Shown here one piece after another: positions 43,646-54,790 of a DNA stretch of 64,000 nucleotides. Origin of the DNA: Adiantum capillus-veneris (lineage: Eukaryota; Streptophyta; Polypodiopsida; Polypodiales; Pteridaceae); NCBI GenBank assembly GCA_014529385.2, contig CM043959.1:87366529-87430528 (forward strand), in the 5' to 3' direction. Within the stretch, counting starts at the first letter, position 1, and the number at the start of each line of letters is the position of its first letter. The notes under the pieces were generated by a model. That model ran no database searches. It saw only the letters and a list, made by a program, of their open reading frames with translations, and had not been told where the DNA came from. Position numbers and translations under genes: made by a program.

Positions 43646-45661
43646 TTCTTCTGGCTGAGCCAGAATGCATCCTATTGCATATGCCGAAGCATCTATATGC
43701 ACATGGAATATCTTCTCCCAATCTGGTGATTTCAAGACTGGAGCAGTAATGAGTGCCTCTTTCAATTTCTTGAATGATTCCTCACACTCCTTTGTCCATT
43801 CAAAGTTCACTATTAGCCTGTAAAGTGGTTGGCCTATTATAGCGTACATGTAAATGAATCGTCTATAATATCCGCAATGTCCCATAAATCTCTGTACTTG
43901 TTTCGCATTGGTTGGTCTAAGCATATCCACTATAACTTTTATCGTCTCTAAATCCGTGGATATTCCGTTTTGTGAGACAATATGTCCCAGAATTCTGCCC
44001 TGTCGGACCATAAACACACATTTCTCAGGATTCAGACAAATGCGATATGTCCTACATTTCTCAAATACTTTTCTTAGGTGTTCTAGATGCTCATCTCTCA
44101 GAAGAGAATGTACACATAAGTCATCCATGTATATTTCTAGAAACAACCTTAAGTATTCTTTGAAAGCATGCGTCATCAGCCTCTGAAAGGTTGCGGGAGC
44201 ATTGGTTAGACCAAAAGGCATAACCCGATAAGCATAAATTCCCCACTCCGTTGCAAAAGCTGTTTTATGTTGATCTGCCGGTGCTATGGCTAGCTGGTTA
44301 TATCCTGAAAAACCATCAAGAAAGGAGTATGCTGTTTTCCCTGATATACGCTCTAGAACATGATCAATTATCGGCAGGGGATAATTGTCCCTGATTGTTG
44401 CAGCATTCACTTTCTTTAAGTTGACACACACTCAGAGTTTTCCGTTCTTCTTGGGTACCACCACAATCGGAGATACCCAATCGATGTGTTCAATCTCGTA
44501 TATGAATTCAGCTTCCATTAGCTTATCTATCTCTTCTTTGATTCGCTTAGCAAACGTATCATTATATGTGTATGGTCTCTGTTTGTTAGGCTTTGCATCT
44601 TGTTTTAGTGGGATTGTGTGTTGGCATATCGATGGGTCAACTCCCCTTAAGTCCTTATAAGACCATGCAAACACATCCCTGTACTCTCGGAGAAGACTCA
44701 AAAGTCTCTCTTCCTCGCCTGGAGACAAATTTGTGGCTATGTACACCGGTCTAGGTGTCTCACCTGGAGCTGCTAAATCAAATTTTTTTGCATGCTCCGG
44801 TCCGTCATAAGATTCGTTCGCCTTTCTCTCTCGAATAGGTTGGGTTAATACCACCTTCCTATCCTCTATTGTGAATTTCCTGTAGTGAGAGGGAACATCC
44901 ATGTTTTCCTTGATTTTGGCGTTTTCGTCCTCTCCACTCTCAATTTCTGTCGTCCAAACTTCTTTCAGAGTTTTCTTGAGCTCTCTGTACTTGTTTCTAC
45001 GTTCTAACTTGGACTCTGTGTGTTCTCTGTTGCGCTTGTTCTTTTCTGATTTTTTTGTTTCAGTTTTCGTTTCATTCCTTTGAAGTTGATTTCTTGAGCT
45101 TCTTTTGTCTTTTCGTAAGCTCTTTTGATCATTGCCTTTCATTCTTCCAGAAATCTTGTCCTTAACACAATCTTCTGCCTTTACTAGCATTAGGAATTGA
45201 TTTTTTCCTCTTATTCTAGGCATCGGATTGGTTCTAACCCCCTTTCTTTTTCTCTTTGCTCTATAGCGTTTCTGGCGTTGTTTAGTTTGGTTCGGAAAAT
45301 CATAAAAATTGACATCCGTTATAGTTTCTTCGTTTCCGCTTGAATTGTCCGTTGACTCGTTGTCTGCTTCATTTTTCCACTCTGGATGATCGGGAATGTC
45401 GTGAAACACCTCTTCTTCATCTTCCTTTTCCAGTGTATCGTTCTTTTTAGTTTCTTTTTCGAGTACAGTTCTCAACATGAAGTACGGAACCACGTCGTAC
45501 CCGTCCTTGTCGCAAAATTTTGTTGTGGGACCATCCGGAATTGCACAAACATCTAGGGTTGCTAGAATGTGTGTCCATTCTAATGGTTCAAGCGTGTCCT
45601 CTGGAAAGGGTCCTCCTATATAAGTTTCATCTTTGATAGCCCTTTCTAAAACATATTCTTC
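43625..45661 (-). pseudogene. Element B reverse transcriptase
   Basis: In the same frame as 47899-45662, separated only by a TGA (45662-45664). A long charged linker is followed by RT: 'LSLLREYRDVFAWSYKDLRG', 'IPLKQDAKPNKQRPY', 'WVSPIVVVPKKNGKL', then TGA at 44432-44434 where the family has Arg, 'VCVNLKKVNAATIRDNYPLP', 'FLDGFSGYNQLAIAPADQHK', '[17 protein letters not shown]', catalytic 'YMDD' (44131-44120), 'LGHIVSQNGIS', 'FMGHCGYYRRFI', and the start of RNase H ('HVHIDASAYAIGCILAQ'). RT is a Ty3/gypsy enzyme copying element RNA to DNA. All catalytic residues are present apart from the nonsense codon. Confidence 0.88.
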
Positions 45662-47899
45662 TCACCTCAGACTTCCACATTTCGAGGCCCCACACATCCA
45701 TAACTCCTTGGGCTTACCTAACCAAGCTGGAAATTCGGATCCCGCCAAAGTAGCTGAATCAAACTCTTCTACCGGTGTTCGGTTCACATCTTTGTAGCTA
45801 TGGTCTTTTAGGTTCACACGTGTAGTGGTTTCCATATTTCTCAGGTATATGTGATCGTAGCCCCAATCCTGGACCATTTTCAACTGTCTCATGAATGGTC
45901 TTCCCAGTATGATATCATAGTTATTCTCCTTGCCAAAATCGACAATAGCAAAATTATGTTCGTATTCAATGCCGTAAGAAGTCACTACGACTTTCTCTAA
46001 TAACCCCATAGGTTTCTCCATGTGTCCATCTGCTAATTGGAGTTTCAACCTAGTCTTCCTTATTGCTGGTTTCCCCCATTTTTTCCAGATTTCTTTTGTA
46101 GCAATGGCTACCCCAGCTCCGCTGTCTAGTATTGCCATCATGTTCACTCCTTGGAATTCAACTGGTAAGGTTGTATTCCCCTCTTCACCTTCGCAATACT
46201 CTCCGACCTTGTTTAAGGGTACAGGCTTAGCGTTCTTTTGTGGTTTGCTCAGCTCTTGTATACCCTCTTGCAGTCTCGATGTTGGGTCTTTTATCCCAAA
46301 TTTCTTCAAGCATTTTCCTACAGTGGTCCACATATGTGGTCTTAGCCTCAAAAGCTCAGCTAGAGTGATAGTGCATGTCACTGGTGTTGACAAGATCTCT
46401 ATCAATCCTTGCGAGTCCATGACTTTTTCTGATGAGATTCTTCGTGAGGGAAGTGCTCTAATCTCGGATTTTGCTTCATACTCTCCTAAGTATGAAGGTA
46501 AGGTATTCAGTGAATGAGGTTTGCTCTCCATTGTTCTAACAGAGCCCCCATCTCCCCAGTAAGATTGCAGATCCAAGTCCACTTGAGATCCTGCCTCAAA
46601 TTCCACTATGGGAGGATTCCTGATGTCCTTTTCCCAATTTGTCTGATTAGCTTGGCAACTTAGCTCGTTTGCAAAGTTTGCCTCTCTCACTTGTTTCCAA
46701 AATTCATTGTAATCCTCATCTCTTCTGTGAGACCTCTGTATGACTGGATGAAATCTCTCTATCTCCTGATCGGCTGTGTTCAATACTATGCGGTCATCCT
46801 TGTGTGTATCTTCAGACTTTTGTGCACTGTGAGTCTTTTCAGCTACCCGTGAAATGATAGTCTCTTGCTGAATTGGGTTTTCCGTTCCACAATTCATTGT
46901 TTCTCTTGGTGGTTCTAATAAGGCTTGTGCAGTCTCGATCATTCTCTGGCACATTTCAAGTCTCTGTTTTTCCAATTCCGCGTTTGGGTATGTCATCCAC
47001 CTCTGTTCTTGTGTTTGGTTGTTCTTTAACCTAGCTTCGTAAGCTCTCATCAGTGCGTCCAATGGTTCGTGTACTTTGTCGACTAGCATTGATCCCCCTG
47101 AGCTTAAGCTCGTTGTTTCTTTGATACTCTTTTGTTTCGTTCTTCCCGGGCTCATCTCTCGTTTCCCGTTTTGACTCTCAAGTTTTTCTAATCTATCTTT
47201 AGTTCGCTTTAGTTCCTCTGCTAGAATAGCGTCTTCATGTTCTTTTCTCAACTTCATGCGTGCTTTTCTAGCTTTCCATGTGTTTCTCTGACTCCGCGGT
47301 CCTTGACTAACCACTTCAGTCGCTAACTTTCCATTCTCAGGTTCTCTAGTGGTTTTCTTAGCTTGAGCTCTAGTAACAACTTGCGTTGGTATTAGAGTTT
47401 CATTTTCAGACCCACTGCTGGCAGGAATAGTTTCTAGCATATTCAATGTCATCTTTTGCACTTTGTTTGGATTCTTTGAACAATCCTCAATGAAGTGAGT
47501 AACCCCACACTTAGTGCAATAAGCGTTAATTCTAATGATTTCCGTATGTGGACAAACATTCATCAGATGGTCACCTCCACACTTGTAACAGGGTCCTAGT
47601 GCTGGTCTTGGTCCCACTTGATTCGTCCTTTGTGGATAGGATGATCTTTGTCCTGTTAACCCTCCATGAGCTATGAACATCAATGTTCTTGCGTCCAAAT
47701 TGTATCTCTCTTCATCAGAAACACTTGTAACTGTTGGTATTCCAACATTTCCAATCATGCCCCATGGTTCTGGTTGTTTGGGTTCTTCTGGTGGGTAATA
47801 CACAGTTGGAGACATGTGTGCACCAGATTCTTCATAATAGGCTTGAACAGGCACACTAAGGCTTGTTCTTCCTGATTCTCTAAGGTTGGTGCATATCAT
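45662..47899 (-). pseudogene. Element B gag C-terminus, zinc knuckles and protease (745 aa)
   Basis: It overlaps the gag ORF by 20 bases in the +1 frame, so expression would need a frameshift or the frame break is a mutation. Two knuckles of short spacing: 'CYKCGGDHLMNVC' and 'CTKCGVTHFIEDC' (CX2CX3HX4C). A long charged linker with 'RAQAKK' and 'RNTWKARKARMKL' follows. The retropepsin comes near the end: 'MMAILDSGAGVAIATKEIW' (D at 46126-46124) and 'YDIILGRPFMRQLKMV'. The collinear protein in element E (16316-18175) is the closest relative seen in the window. The ORF is terminated by a TGA beyond which the frame remains open. Confidence 0.88.
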
Positions 47900-49985
47900 T
47901 AATGCCCACTGGTCTTGCTCCTGGTAAAGGTGGTTGTTGTCCCAATACCGGTTGCGGTCTTTCTATCCCCATAGGTCCTGGTACATTTCCCGTTGGGTAT
48001 CGAGGTACTGGATGTACCTGAGGTGGTGCTAATTGAGCAGGAGGTACATACTGACACTCCCTTACATACCCTTTGTTGTAATAGCACTCCTCTGTTGGAT
48101 GGTTTGTCCATTTTTGTTCAATAGCACACCATTTTAGTGGTTTTGGCAATGGTTTTTGGTATGGTGCCATCCTTTTTAGAGCATCTTCTATCATTTGCTC
48201 TACATTTGGCATGGTTGTTGTTTGAACATTCTTTTTAGTGGTAGTCTCACTCGCTATGGAGGAAGAGATACTGAATGCAAAATCTGTATCCGCTGACACC
48301 TCTCCATAAACCGTACAATTATCCACTAAGTACAATGCTGCTCTCGTTACTTGCTCGAAACTTGTACAAGCTTTCAAGTGCAAGTCCTTCTTGAGAGTGT
48401 CGTTTCTCAATCCTTCAATAAAGAGAACAGATAGTTTGTCATCTTGTGGTCGTTCACGTACTGGACATCTCTCAATGTATTGTTTGAAGTGAAGTGAAGC
48501 TTCCTTCACTTTTTCGTGTTCTCTCTGTTTAACAGCATATATTTGTGAGACCGTATTGTGCTTAATCCCTCGTTTTGAGAATTCCTCAGCAAACTCTCTT
48601 AGCAAATGGTCAATGTCATGGAATCCCCCTCTATTCAGTGGTTGAAACCATGTCAATGCCGTACCTTCTAGAGTAAGACCAAATCCCTCGTATTGTGTAT
48701 GGAAATCTGTTATCTGCTCAGCTCTTAAGACTTGCTTAAAGAGTGACACATGTGCATACGGATCTCCTGAACCACCATACTTCTTTGGCATACACTTGGC
48801 TACTTGAGATGGTCTCATACGTCTATGGTCTGCTACCAATCTCATTGCTCCTGTGTCCCGGCTAAAGCTTTCTCTAGCATCATGGACTTCATGGGTTACC
48901 CTTGTCGGTTCCCCTGCCCTGAGTCTACTACTAGGAGGTAAATGTGATGGTTCCGCTTCGAACCTTGGACCTGGAGTGGTATACGTGGGGATTGGAACTG
49001 CACTACCTCGATTCGTATCCATTGACTCTCTGGAATGTAATGATTCCATTGGTCCGGGTTTCGAGTACTGAGGTTGATTGAAAGAGTCAGCAGCCTAAGT
49101 TCTTTGTCCTCCTGTCATCATTGGGTTTTGCACTCCATTTGTTGGTGCTGGTCTTTGTGAGCTAGAAGTAACGTAATACTGATGTAGTGGTCCCCCAAAG
49201 TATGTATATCCTTCTAGTTCTTTCTTACCCATTGTTGAGTATTGCCTCCCATACTTGTCGTAAGCAGCAATTTTCACTTCCGATCCCTCTGTGTAGGTAA
49301 AGATATAAAGTCTTTTTTGGTCTGTCAACTCTCCGGTGTAGGGTTCTTCACATCTATAATAGAGATCTTGCTCCCCATTATTATATTTGTATAGCCCCAC
49401 ATAGATGTTATCAGTGTTGATCCTTGTAGTTTCATTCTCTTTTCTTAACCTCGCATCAGGGAAGTTCATTATTGGTGCTTTCTCCTCGAGTTCTTCATCT
49501 ACTTTGGCTTTGGTGCCCATCAATCCCCACTTGTCCACAATGTTAGGGTTTAGGACTACCAAGTACATGGTACCCTCGTCATCTAGATATCTATCTCCGC
49601 TATAGCTCAAAGGCACTAAGTCCTTGAACTCACTAGGTCTATCTTCTATCTTTACACAATAGTGGTCCATTCCATCTTTGTAGATCTTGGCACCTTGCTC
49701 ATTGTCGTACTGATATTTTATGAACAATAGCTTCATTGTGGCGGAAGGATTTGATGATCCTGCTGCCATATTTTCTCTGTTGTTCAGGTTCAAGTGTTCC
49801 AAGTGTTCGGTGAAAATCTCGTAAGATCTCTCCGAAGAAGTATCAGAAACACTTCCTTCAAAGATCGGCTCTAATGGTTGCACCCAACTTTGGTTTACAC
49901 TTCCCTCGGTTAATATGACACTTGCTTGTTCCCCTTGTTTTGGTTGGTTATACTGGAGATTCCTGCCCGATCTCAAATTCATCAA
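47880..49985 (-). pseudogene. Element B gag (one TAG inside)
   Basis: 49985-49095 and 49049-47880 are in one frame, separated by a TAG at 49095-49097; the codons in between are open. It starts MMNLRSGRNLQ, like gag of element E. The first about 300 residues have no named domain (acidic, with 'DNIYVGLYKYNNGEQDLYY' and 'KELEGYTYFGGPLHQYYV'). The second part is the capsid domain: 'MPKKYGGSGDPYAHVSLFKQ', 'TLEGTALTWFQPLNRGGFHD', 'FAEEFSKRGIKHNTVSQIYA', 'LSVLFIEGLRNDTLKKDL'. If the TAG is a mutation the original protein had about 700 residues. If it is read through, it could set a ratio of two products. Confidence 0.82.
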
Positions 49986-51385
49986 TTCCCCTAAAGGACT
50001 TTAACTTTTCTGTCTCGGCAATTTGTTTTCCCAAGTTTTTGTGGTCAGAATTGATCCAAACTGATTGATACTTGGTCAATTGTTTAATCTTGTCAGTTGG
50101 ACAACTTCTGTTTTATCAAGTGAGAATTTTGTTTCTGTTATGCTGAAAAAGACATTATACGCGTATGATGTCTTTTTTCACAGATTTGGACTATTTTGGT
50201 TATGCTCACTCTCAGTAGCCCCCTTATGCTCTGTCCACTCACAAAATTCAGTTTGAACTCTGTTTGAGCAAGTTATGGCTAATTTAGGCTTTTCTTGGCA
50301 ATTTTCCGCTTTTGACTTGTTTTGGGTCAATTGTGATCCAAATGGGATGAAACTTGAAATATAACCTCTAGACAGCTATTACAATGGATCTGTGTTGGCA
50401 AAGTATCAAAATATGTCCAAAATTAGGTCAAAGACATCATATGCATATGATGTCTTTTTCATCAATTTGGGTCAAGACTTGATATTTATGCTTTCTACAG
50501 TGTTTGTAACAATCTTGTCAGGTCAGATATCAAAAATAAGCAGTGGATGTGCTAAAAGACATTATACGCGTATGATGTCTTTTGTCCCAGATTTTAACTA
50601 TTCTTGGTTTTAAGCCTTCTCCAATGTTTATAATTGAGTTTCAAGTGTTTTTGTCAGGTTTGAATGTAAAAACAAGATCTGAATCCAAAATTTCCTATTC
50701 TTTGCGTTTCTTGGACTCCGGCTTGTCTTTTTGGGTTTCTTTGAGTGTTAATGCTCTTGTTTTAAGTTGAAATTAGGGTATAACCCCCCTTTTGAACACT
50801 CTGGTAAAGTCAAAATTTATGTTTTGGTCTCTGTTTGGTCATTTAGACATCATACGCGTATGATGTCTAAAGTTGCAGATTTCCATTTTTTTTTTGGCAC
50901 AGAATCCTTCCTAAAGCTTTCTCAAGTGCTCAGCAGCTCCCAGATACACAGAAAATTTCTCTGACTTTTGTTTATTGCAAGTTTCACTACTAACTCGACG
51001 GTTTAGTGATCTATCATGCAATCAACCATATCAAGCAAATACTCCAATGATTACTAGCTCCATATCAGGATCAAATGAAGTCCTACCTAAGCTATTCCTA
51101 ATCATAAAATGGGTTTGGTAATTGTGATTTTAAAGAGATCCACTATCACTCACGGACTAGCAAATTCTTCTTCTATCAACACTACTCAACACCAACAAAA
51201 CAACAAACAAATCTAAGCTAATACTAAAAATACTGTCAACACGGAAGACCCAGGAATACCCCACTTCCTAGTATCTCTCGAGATCTTCGGAGTCCACCAC
51301 TCCTAGATCTTTTCTAACTAAAGTATACAAAGTAGTTTATACGACTCACCTCGTAGGATTAGTCTAAGGTCACCTACTTAGGGCT
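49986..51385 (-). other. Element B 5' leader
   Basis: 1.4 kb between primer site and gag ATG without coding similarity. It holds four palindromes (50150-50868). The general texture (runs of TTTGG, GGTCAA, TTTTGGC) is like that of the 3' non-coding region, so both may come from one ancestral repeat array. Confidence 0.6.
50150..50868. repeat. Four copies of the 24-base palindrome (element B, leader)
   Basis: 50150-50173 and 50557-50580 have T for C at base 7 (AGACATTATACG), so they are imperfect by one pair. 50432-50455 has core ATGCAT in place of ACGCGT yet is still perfectly palindromic. 50845-50868 is identical to the five 3' copies. Start distances are 282, 125 and 288, almost the same pattern as in the 3' region. 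Confidence 0.96.
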
Positions 51386-51407
51386 CTCGTCCCCGGATAC
51401 GGCGCCA
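51386..51407 (-). other. Element B primer-binding site
   Basis: On the minus strand TGGCGCCGTATCCGGGGACG starts two bases after LTR2. It resembles the tRNA-Asp-type site (TGGCGCCGTTGCCGGGGA) common in plant gypsy elements, with a two-base difference. Confidence 0.82.
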
Positions 51408-51409
51408 AA

Positions 51410-52350
51410 TGTTAAGGCGGTTACGCCGCTAGCGGAAGCTAAATAGCGAGAACTCAACCAACAACAGAATTTGTCAGACGAGGACGGAGCTTGACCCGCA
51501 GGCGCATGGAAACAACTAGGTGGGTGTCAAATCACCTACTCGACCTTCTAATGACAATCACTACTAAGGAAATCAAATCTAAGTTCTAAAATACGCAAGT
51601 GACTGAAATCCGTACTACGAACGAATGCTATACGAAACAGGATCAAGAATCATTGAATCGATCTCAAACTCAAGGGGAAGTCTATACACTAGGTAAGAAC
51701 AACACCCTAAAGACTTGAACTGCAAAATCAATCTATAACCACTCCGTGCGGTAAACGCGTATGAAGACATGCCGAAAAATACAGGTGATCGAAACTTGAC
51801 TCCGATGGTACTAATGTGTAGCTCTACTCGTTGTGGTTCTATAGATATGCTGCACGCTCCATTTCAACACACGAGTTGAAAGAAAACTCACACCGAAGCT
51901 CGTAGGAACTTACCACACATAGAAGCCGATAGCGCGCACTCTTGGTATCTGTGCGTAGCTCTCGCCGTTGCTAACACAATGGCGGTGTCGCTTCTCCAAT
52001 GGCGGCTCCGTAGCTCGCGTAGCAAGTAGATAAGACTCTCACTCCCTCTCTCTCTCTCTCAGACACAGTCACGGCGCTCCAAAAAACTCACTTTGATTAA
52101 TAATCTGCCTCCTTTAGGTTACAAAAACTTTGGCTTATATACCTCATCCTTGGAGGTGAGAACATCTCTAACTAATTACATCAGCAAGTGAAATTACTTC
52201 GGGATTACAAGCTAGAAACTCAATTGAGTCCCGTTACTTAATGAATGGCTCAAATCAAAATTAATGTCGGAAAGACATTTATTACAATCAATGGTTACAA
52301 AATGATGAGTGTGAGCAAAAATGTGGGTGTGATACTCTGCTGGCTCAACA
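51410..52350 (-). mobile_element. Element B 5' LTR (LTR2, 941 bp)
   Basis: Left edge TGTTAAGG joins the primer site and right edge ...TGGCTCAACA joins a polypurine tract. Being followed by a polypurine tract and 3' internal sequence, it is also the 3' LTR of a second, truncated B copy: a tandem arrangement. TATA (minus) near 52133-52140. Confidence 0.92.
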
Positions 52351-52399
52351 CTCCCCCCCTCCGCGTTCATGTCGTCCCTGACATGACTTTTATGCTTGG

Positions 52400-53149
52400 T
52401 CAATAAAGTCCTGTCGTCTTGAGCATCTGCAAATGTGATTCGTATCTTAGGTTGCTGATGGTCAAGGTTGGGCCGAATATTTTGCTTTCGTGGGTTAAAA
52501 AGCCGGTGTAGAAAGCTTCTTCGAATGTTTGCATGTGGAAGCTAGGCAAAAACATAATCCTTTGGTATAGGAGGTGTAACACTTTTGGAGAAAGCTGCAA
52601 TGAAAGATCGTACATCATATCAGTCACTGTGTCGGCCGTCGATAGTAGACTCGAGGTCGTGGCTTTATCTGGCGCGAACACTTCAATGCAAGCTAAGAGA
52701 GTCCTGCAGATTTTCTTGAGCATCTGACATGAAAGGTCAGGAGAGCCAGTAAAGAGCTTGATGCTGCCCGTTAGGGTTTTCACCATGTAGGCTTTACCTA
52801 TTCTCTCTCCTGCCTTTGGTCCTGGCATCCTGGGATAATTAAGCCAATTTGGCTTCTTTTCTGCAATCCTGCCATGCTCTTTCCAGTTTCTGACTCTTGG
52901 CACCGGGCAGAAGGTTGCATCTTCCCGAATCTCCTTTGGTGCCTCCACCAAGTAGATGAGGTAGGCTGGGTATTTGTTCAGCCAACCTTTCCTCCATCTA
53001 GGTTGTGAATCTACTATCTTCTTTGATTGTTCCTCCTTTGTGATGTCGCCTTCGTAAAGAGCGACATACTGCTCCTCCTCTATTCTCTTTTTCGTCTTTA
53101 GCACTTCAAATTTCATCAAAGGGAAAGGCTAATGCAAAGGCTGTAATTA
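52400..53149 (-). pseudogene. Element B extra ORF, C-terminal part, second copy
   Basis: 239-codon frame 53119-52400, nearly identical to 36900-36181 with a few substitutions (for example 'MPGPKAGERIGK' against 'MPRPKAGERIGK'). It ends at the same breakpoint with element A RNase H as the left copy. Its N-terminal half is absent at this site. Confidence 0.65.
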
Positions 53150-53150
53150 C

Positions 53151-54521
53151 CTACTTAAAGTCTTGGTCAGAAGCATACTCATCTATCATAAAAGATAGAT
53201 CATTGTGAGTTGCTAAAGACACCACATTTACCCTTGGCCGTTGTGAAAGTGCATCGACCACTTGATTGTGCTTGCCAGCAATGTGAGCAATATAAAATTT
53301 AAATTGCGAAAGAAAATTTGCCCACGTCATTTGTTTGTCAAAAAGCTTGGTTTGCGTCATGAAGTTCTTGAGGCTTTTGTGATCCATTCGTAGGATGAAG
53401 GGAGCCCCCAAGAGATAGTTCTTCCATGTGTCTAGGGCATTTAAAACTACTAAAAGCTCTTTTTCGTAAATGCCCAAGACCCGTTCATCGGCATTGAGCC
53501 TTTGACTCTCATATGCTATGGCATGCCCTTCTTGAAGCAAGACTGCTCCAAGGCAATCACCACAAGCATCACATTGGACCCCAAATGGCTTTGAGAGATC
53601 TAGAAGCATGAGGATTGGTTGAGAGATAAGCTTCTCTTTGAGCTTGTCAAAAGAATTTTTTTCTTTAGAAGTCCATGAGTACTTAACGTTCTTCTTTGTT
53701 AAGTCATGCAATGGTCCTGCTATTTGAGAGAATTTTGCTATGAAGCATCTATAGTATGCACACATACCAATAAGGCTTCTTAGCTCATGTAGATTCCTTG
53801 GATTAGGCCATGCTTTTATTACCTCCAACTTTGATGGATCCATATGGATACCATCTTGAGAGATAATGTGACCTAAATATTGAATCTCTTGTAGGAAAAA
53901 TTCACTTTTCTTTTGATTACTGAAAAGCTTATTTTCTCTCACAACTTGAAAGATTACCTGGAGGTTTGTACTTGTACTCCTCGAGAGAATTTGAGTGGCT
54001 TGAAGATTTTTGTCCATCATGAGTTTAAATGCGGTTAGAGCATTTGTCAGACCAAAATTTGTAACTTATGAAATAGATCTTCTACCCACGGCATGGTAAA
54101 TCTTTTTTTTATAGTGATCCTATTTAGTGCTCTATAGTCGACACACATGTGATATGTGCCACCTTTCTTTTGCACTAAAAGTATTGGTGAATAGAATGGA
54201 GAAGAGCTAGGCCTCACCATTCCTTTTTCCACCAATTCATGCACTTGCCTCATAATCTCCTTTTGTTGAACTTGTGAAACTCAATAAGGAGGTTTATTCG
54301 GCGGTGAGCTTCCTAGTAGAAGCTCTTTTGCATGGTCATCATCCCCTCATTTGGAGGTAGCTCACTAGGGATGTCATCATTGAAAACATCTTGGAATCCA
54401 TTTAGGAAATTAGACAACTCTAATTCCTTTTTATTCCCTTTGCTACTTGTGAAAACATTAGAATCATTTACAGATTCTCTAACAAAAATAGAGCTTTTCA
54501 TTGACTTATCAAAAGCAAGCG
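53151..54521 (-). pseudogene. Element A RT/RNase H, right copy
   Basis: Same text as 36932-38302, including the two internal RT deletions that remove the catalytic block. One difference from the left copy is 'SKPFGVQCDACGD' for 'SKRFGVQCDACGD'. To its right it continues naturally into protease and gag, so this is the native position in element A. Confidence 0.9.
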
Positions 54522-54790
54522 TATTTACCAGAGATATGGCGTTCCCTGACTCATTAGCATCTATGTACATGATCTTTTCTGTTTAGGTGAAATAGATTCT
54601 CCTTTCATGGAACTTCATGTTGGCAGCCATGCGGTTGAACCATGGTGCCCCTAGGATAACATCCTCATGTTGGAGAGGAGCGATTAAAAAAAAAAATCTT
54701 CTTTGTTGACGTAGCTTTGGACATGAAGCCTCAACTTCCCAATCAAGGGAGTAACGGAGTCTTGCTATCCCTTGAAATTTGTGTTAGCAA
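54522..54790 (-). pseudogene. Element A protease, broken
   Basis: Reading frames with stops give 'ISTELATKLGIQDFEMGD', 'PLIGKLRLHVQSYVNKEDF' and 'LIAPLQHEDVILGAPWFNRM', the distal half of a chromovirus-type protease. A run of ten A/T near 54688 shifts the frame. The active-site Asp segment lies just upstream in the damaged part and was not recognised. Confidence 0.6.

Larger units (their letters stand above)
35193..52350 (-). mobile_element. Element B, large Tat-like gypsy retrotransposon
   Basis: LTR1 35193-36131 and LTR2 51410-52350 bound about 17.2 kb. Minus-strand order from LTR2: primer site, 1.4-kb leader with four palindromes, gag (49985-47880), gag C-terminus/PR/RT (47899-43625), damaged integrase (43721-42800), second protease-like domain and W-repeats (to 41687), 2.7-kb non-coding stretch with five palindromes, extra ORF (38873 and 36900), polypurine tract, LTR1. 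About 1.4 kb of element A is embedded in the extra ORF. All ORFs carry lesions, but few: it is a young, recently dead copy. Confidence 0.85.

Noticed and set aside
46020-46517. 165-codon plus-strand frame
   Set aside because: It is antisense to the element B protease frame, whose motifs are unambiguous.
39040-50868. Repeated palindromes as a CRISPR array
   Set aside because: Spacing of 125-288 bases, location in a plant retrotransposon and absence of cas genes rule it out.
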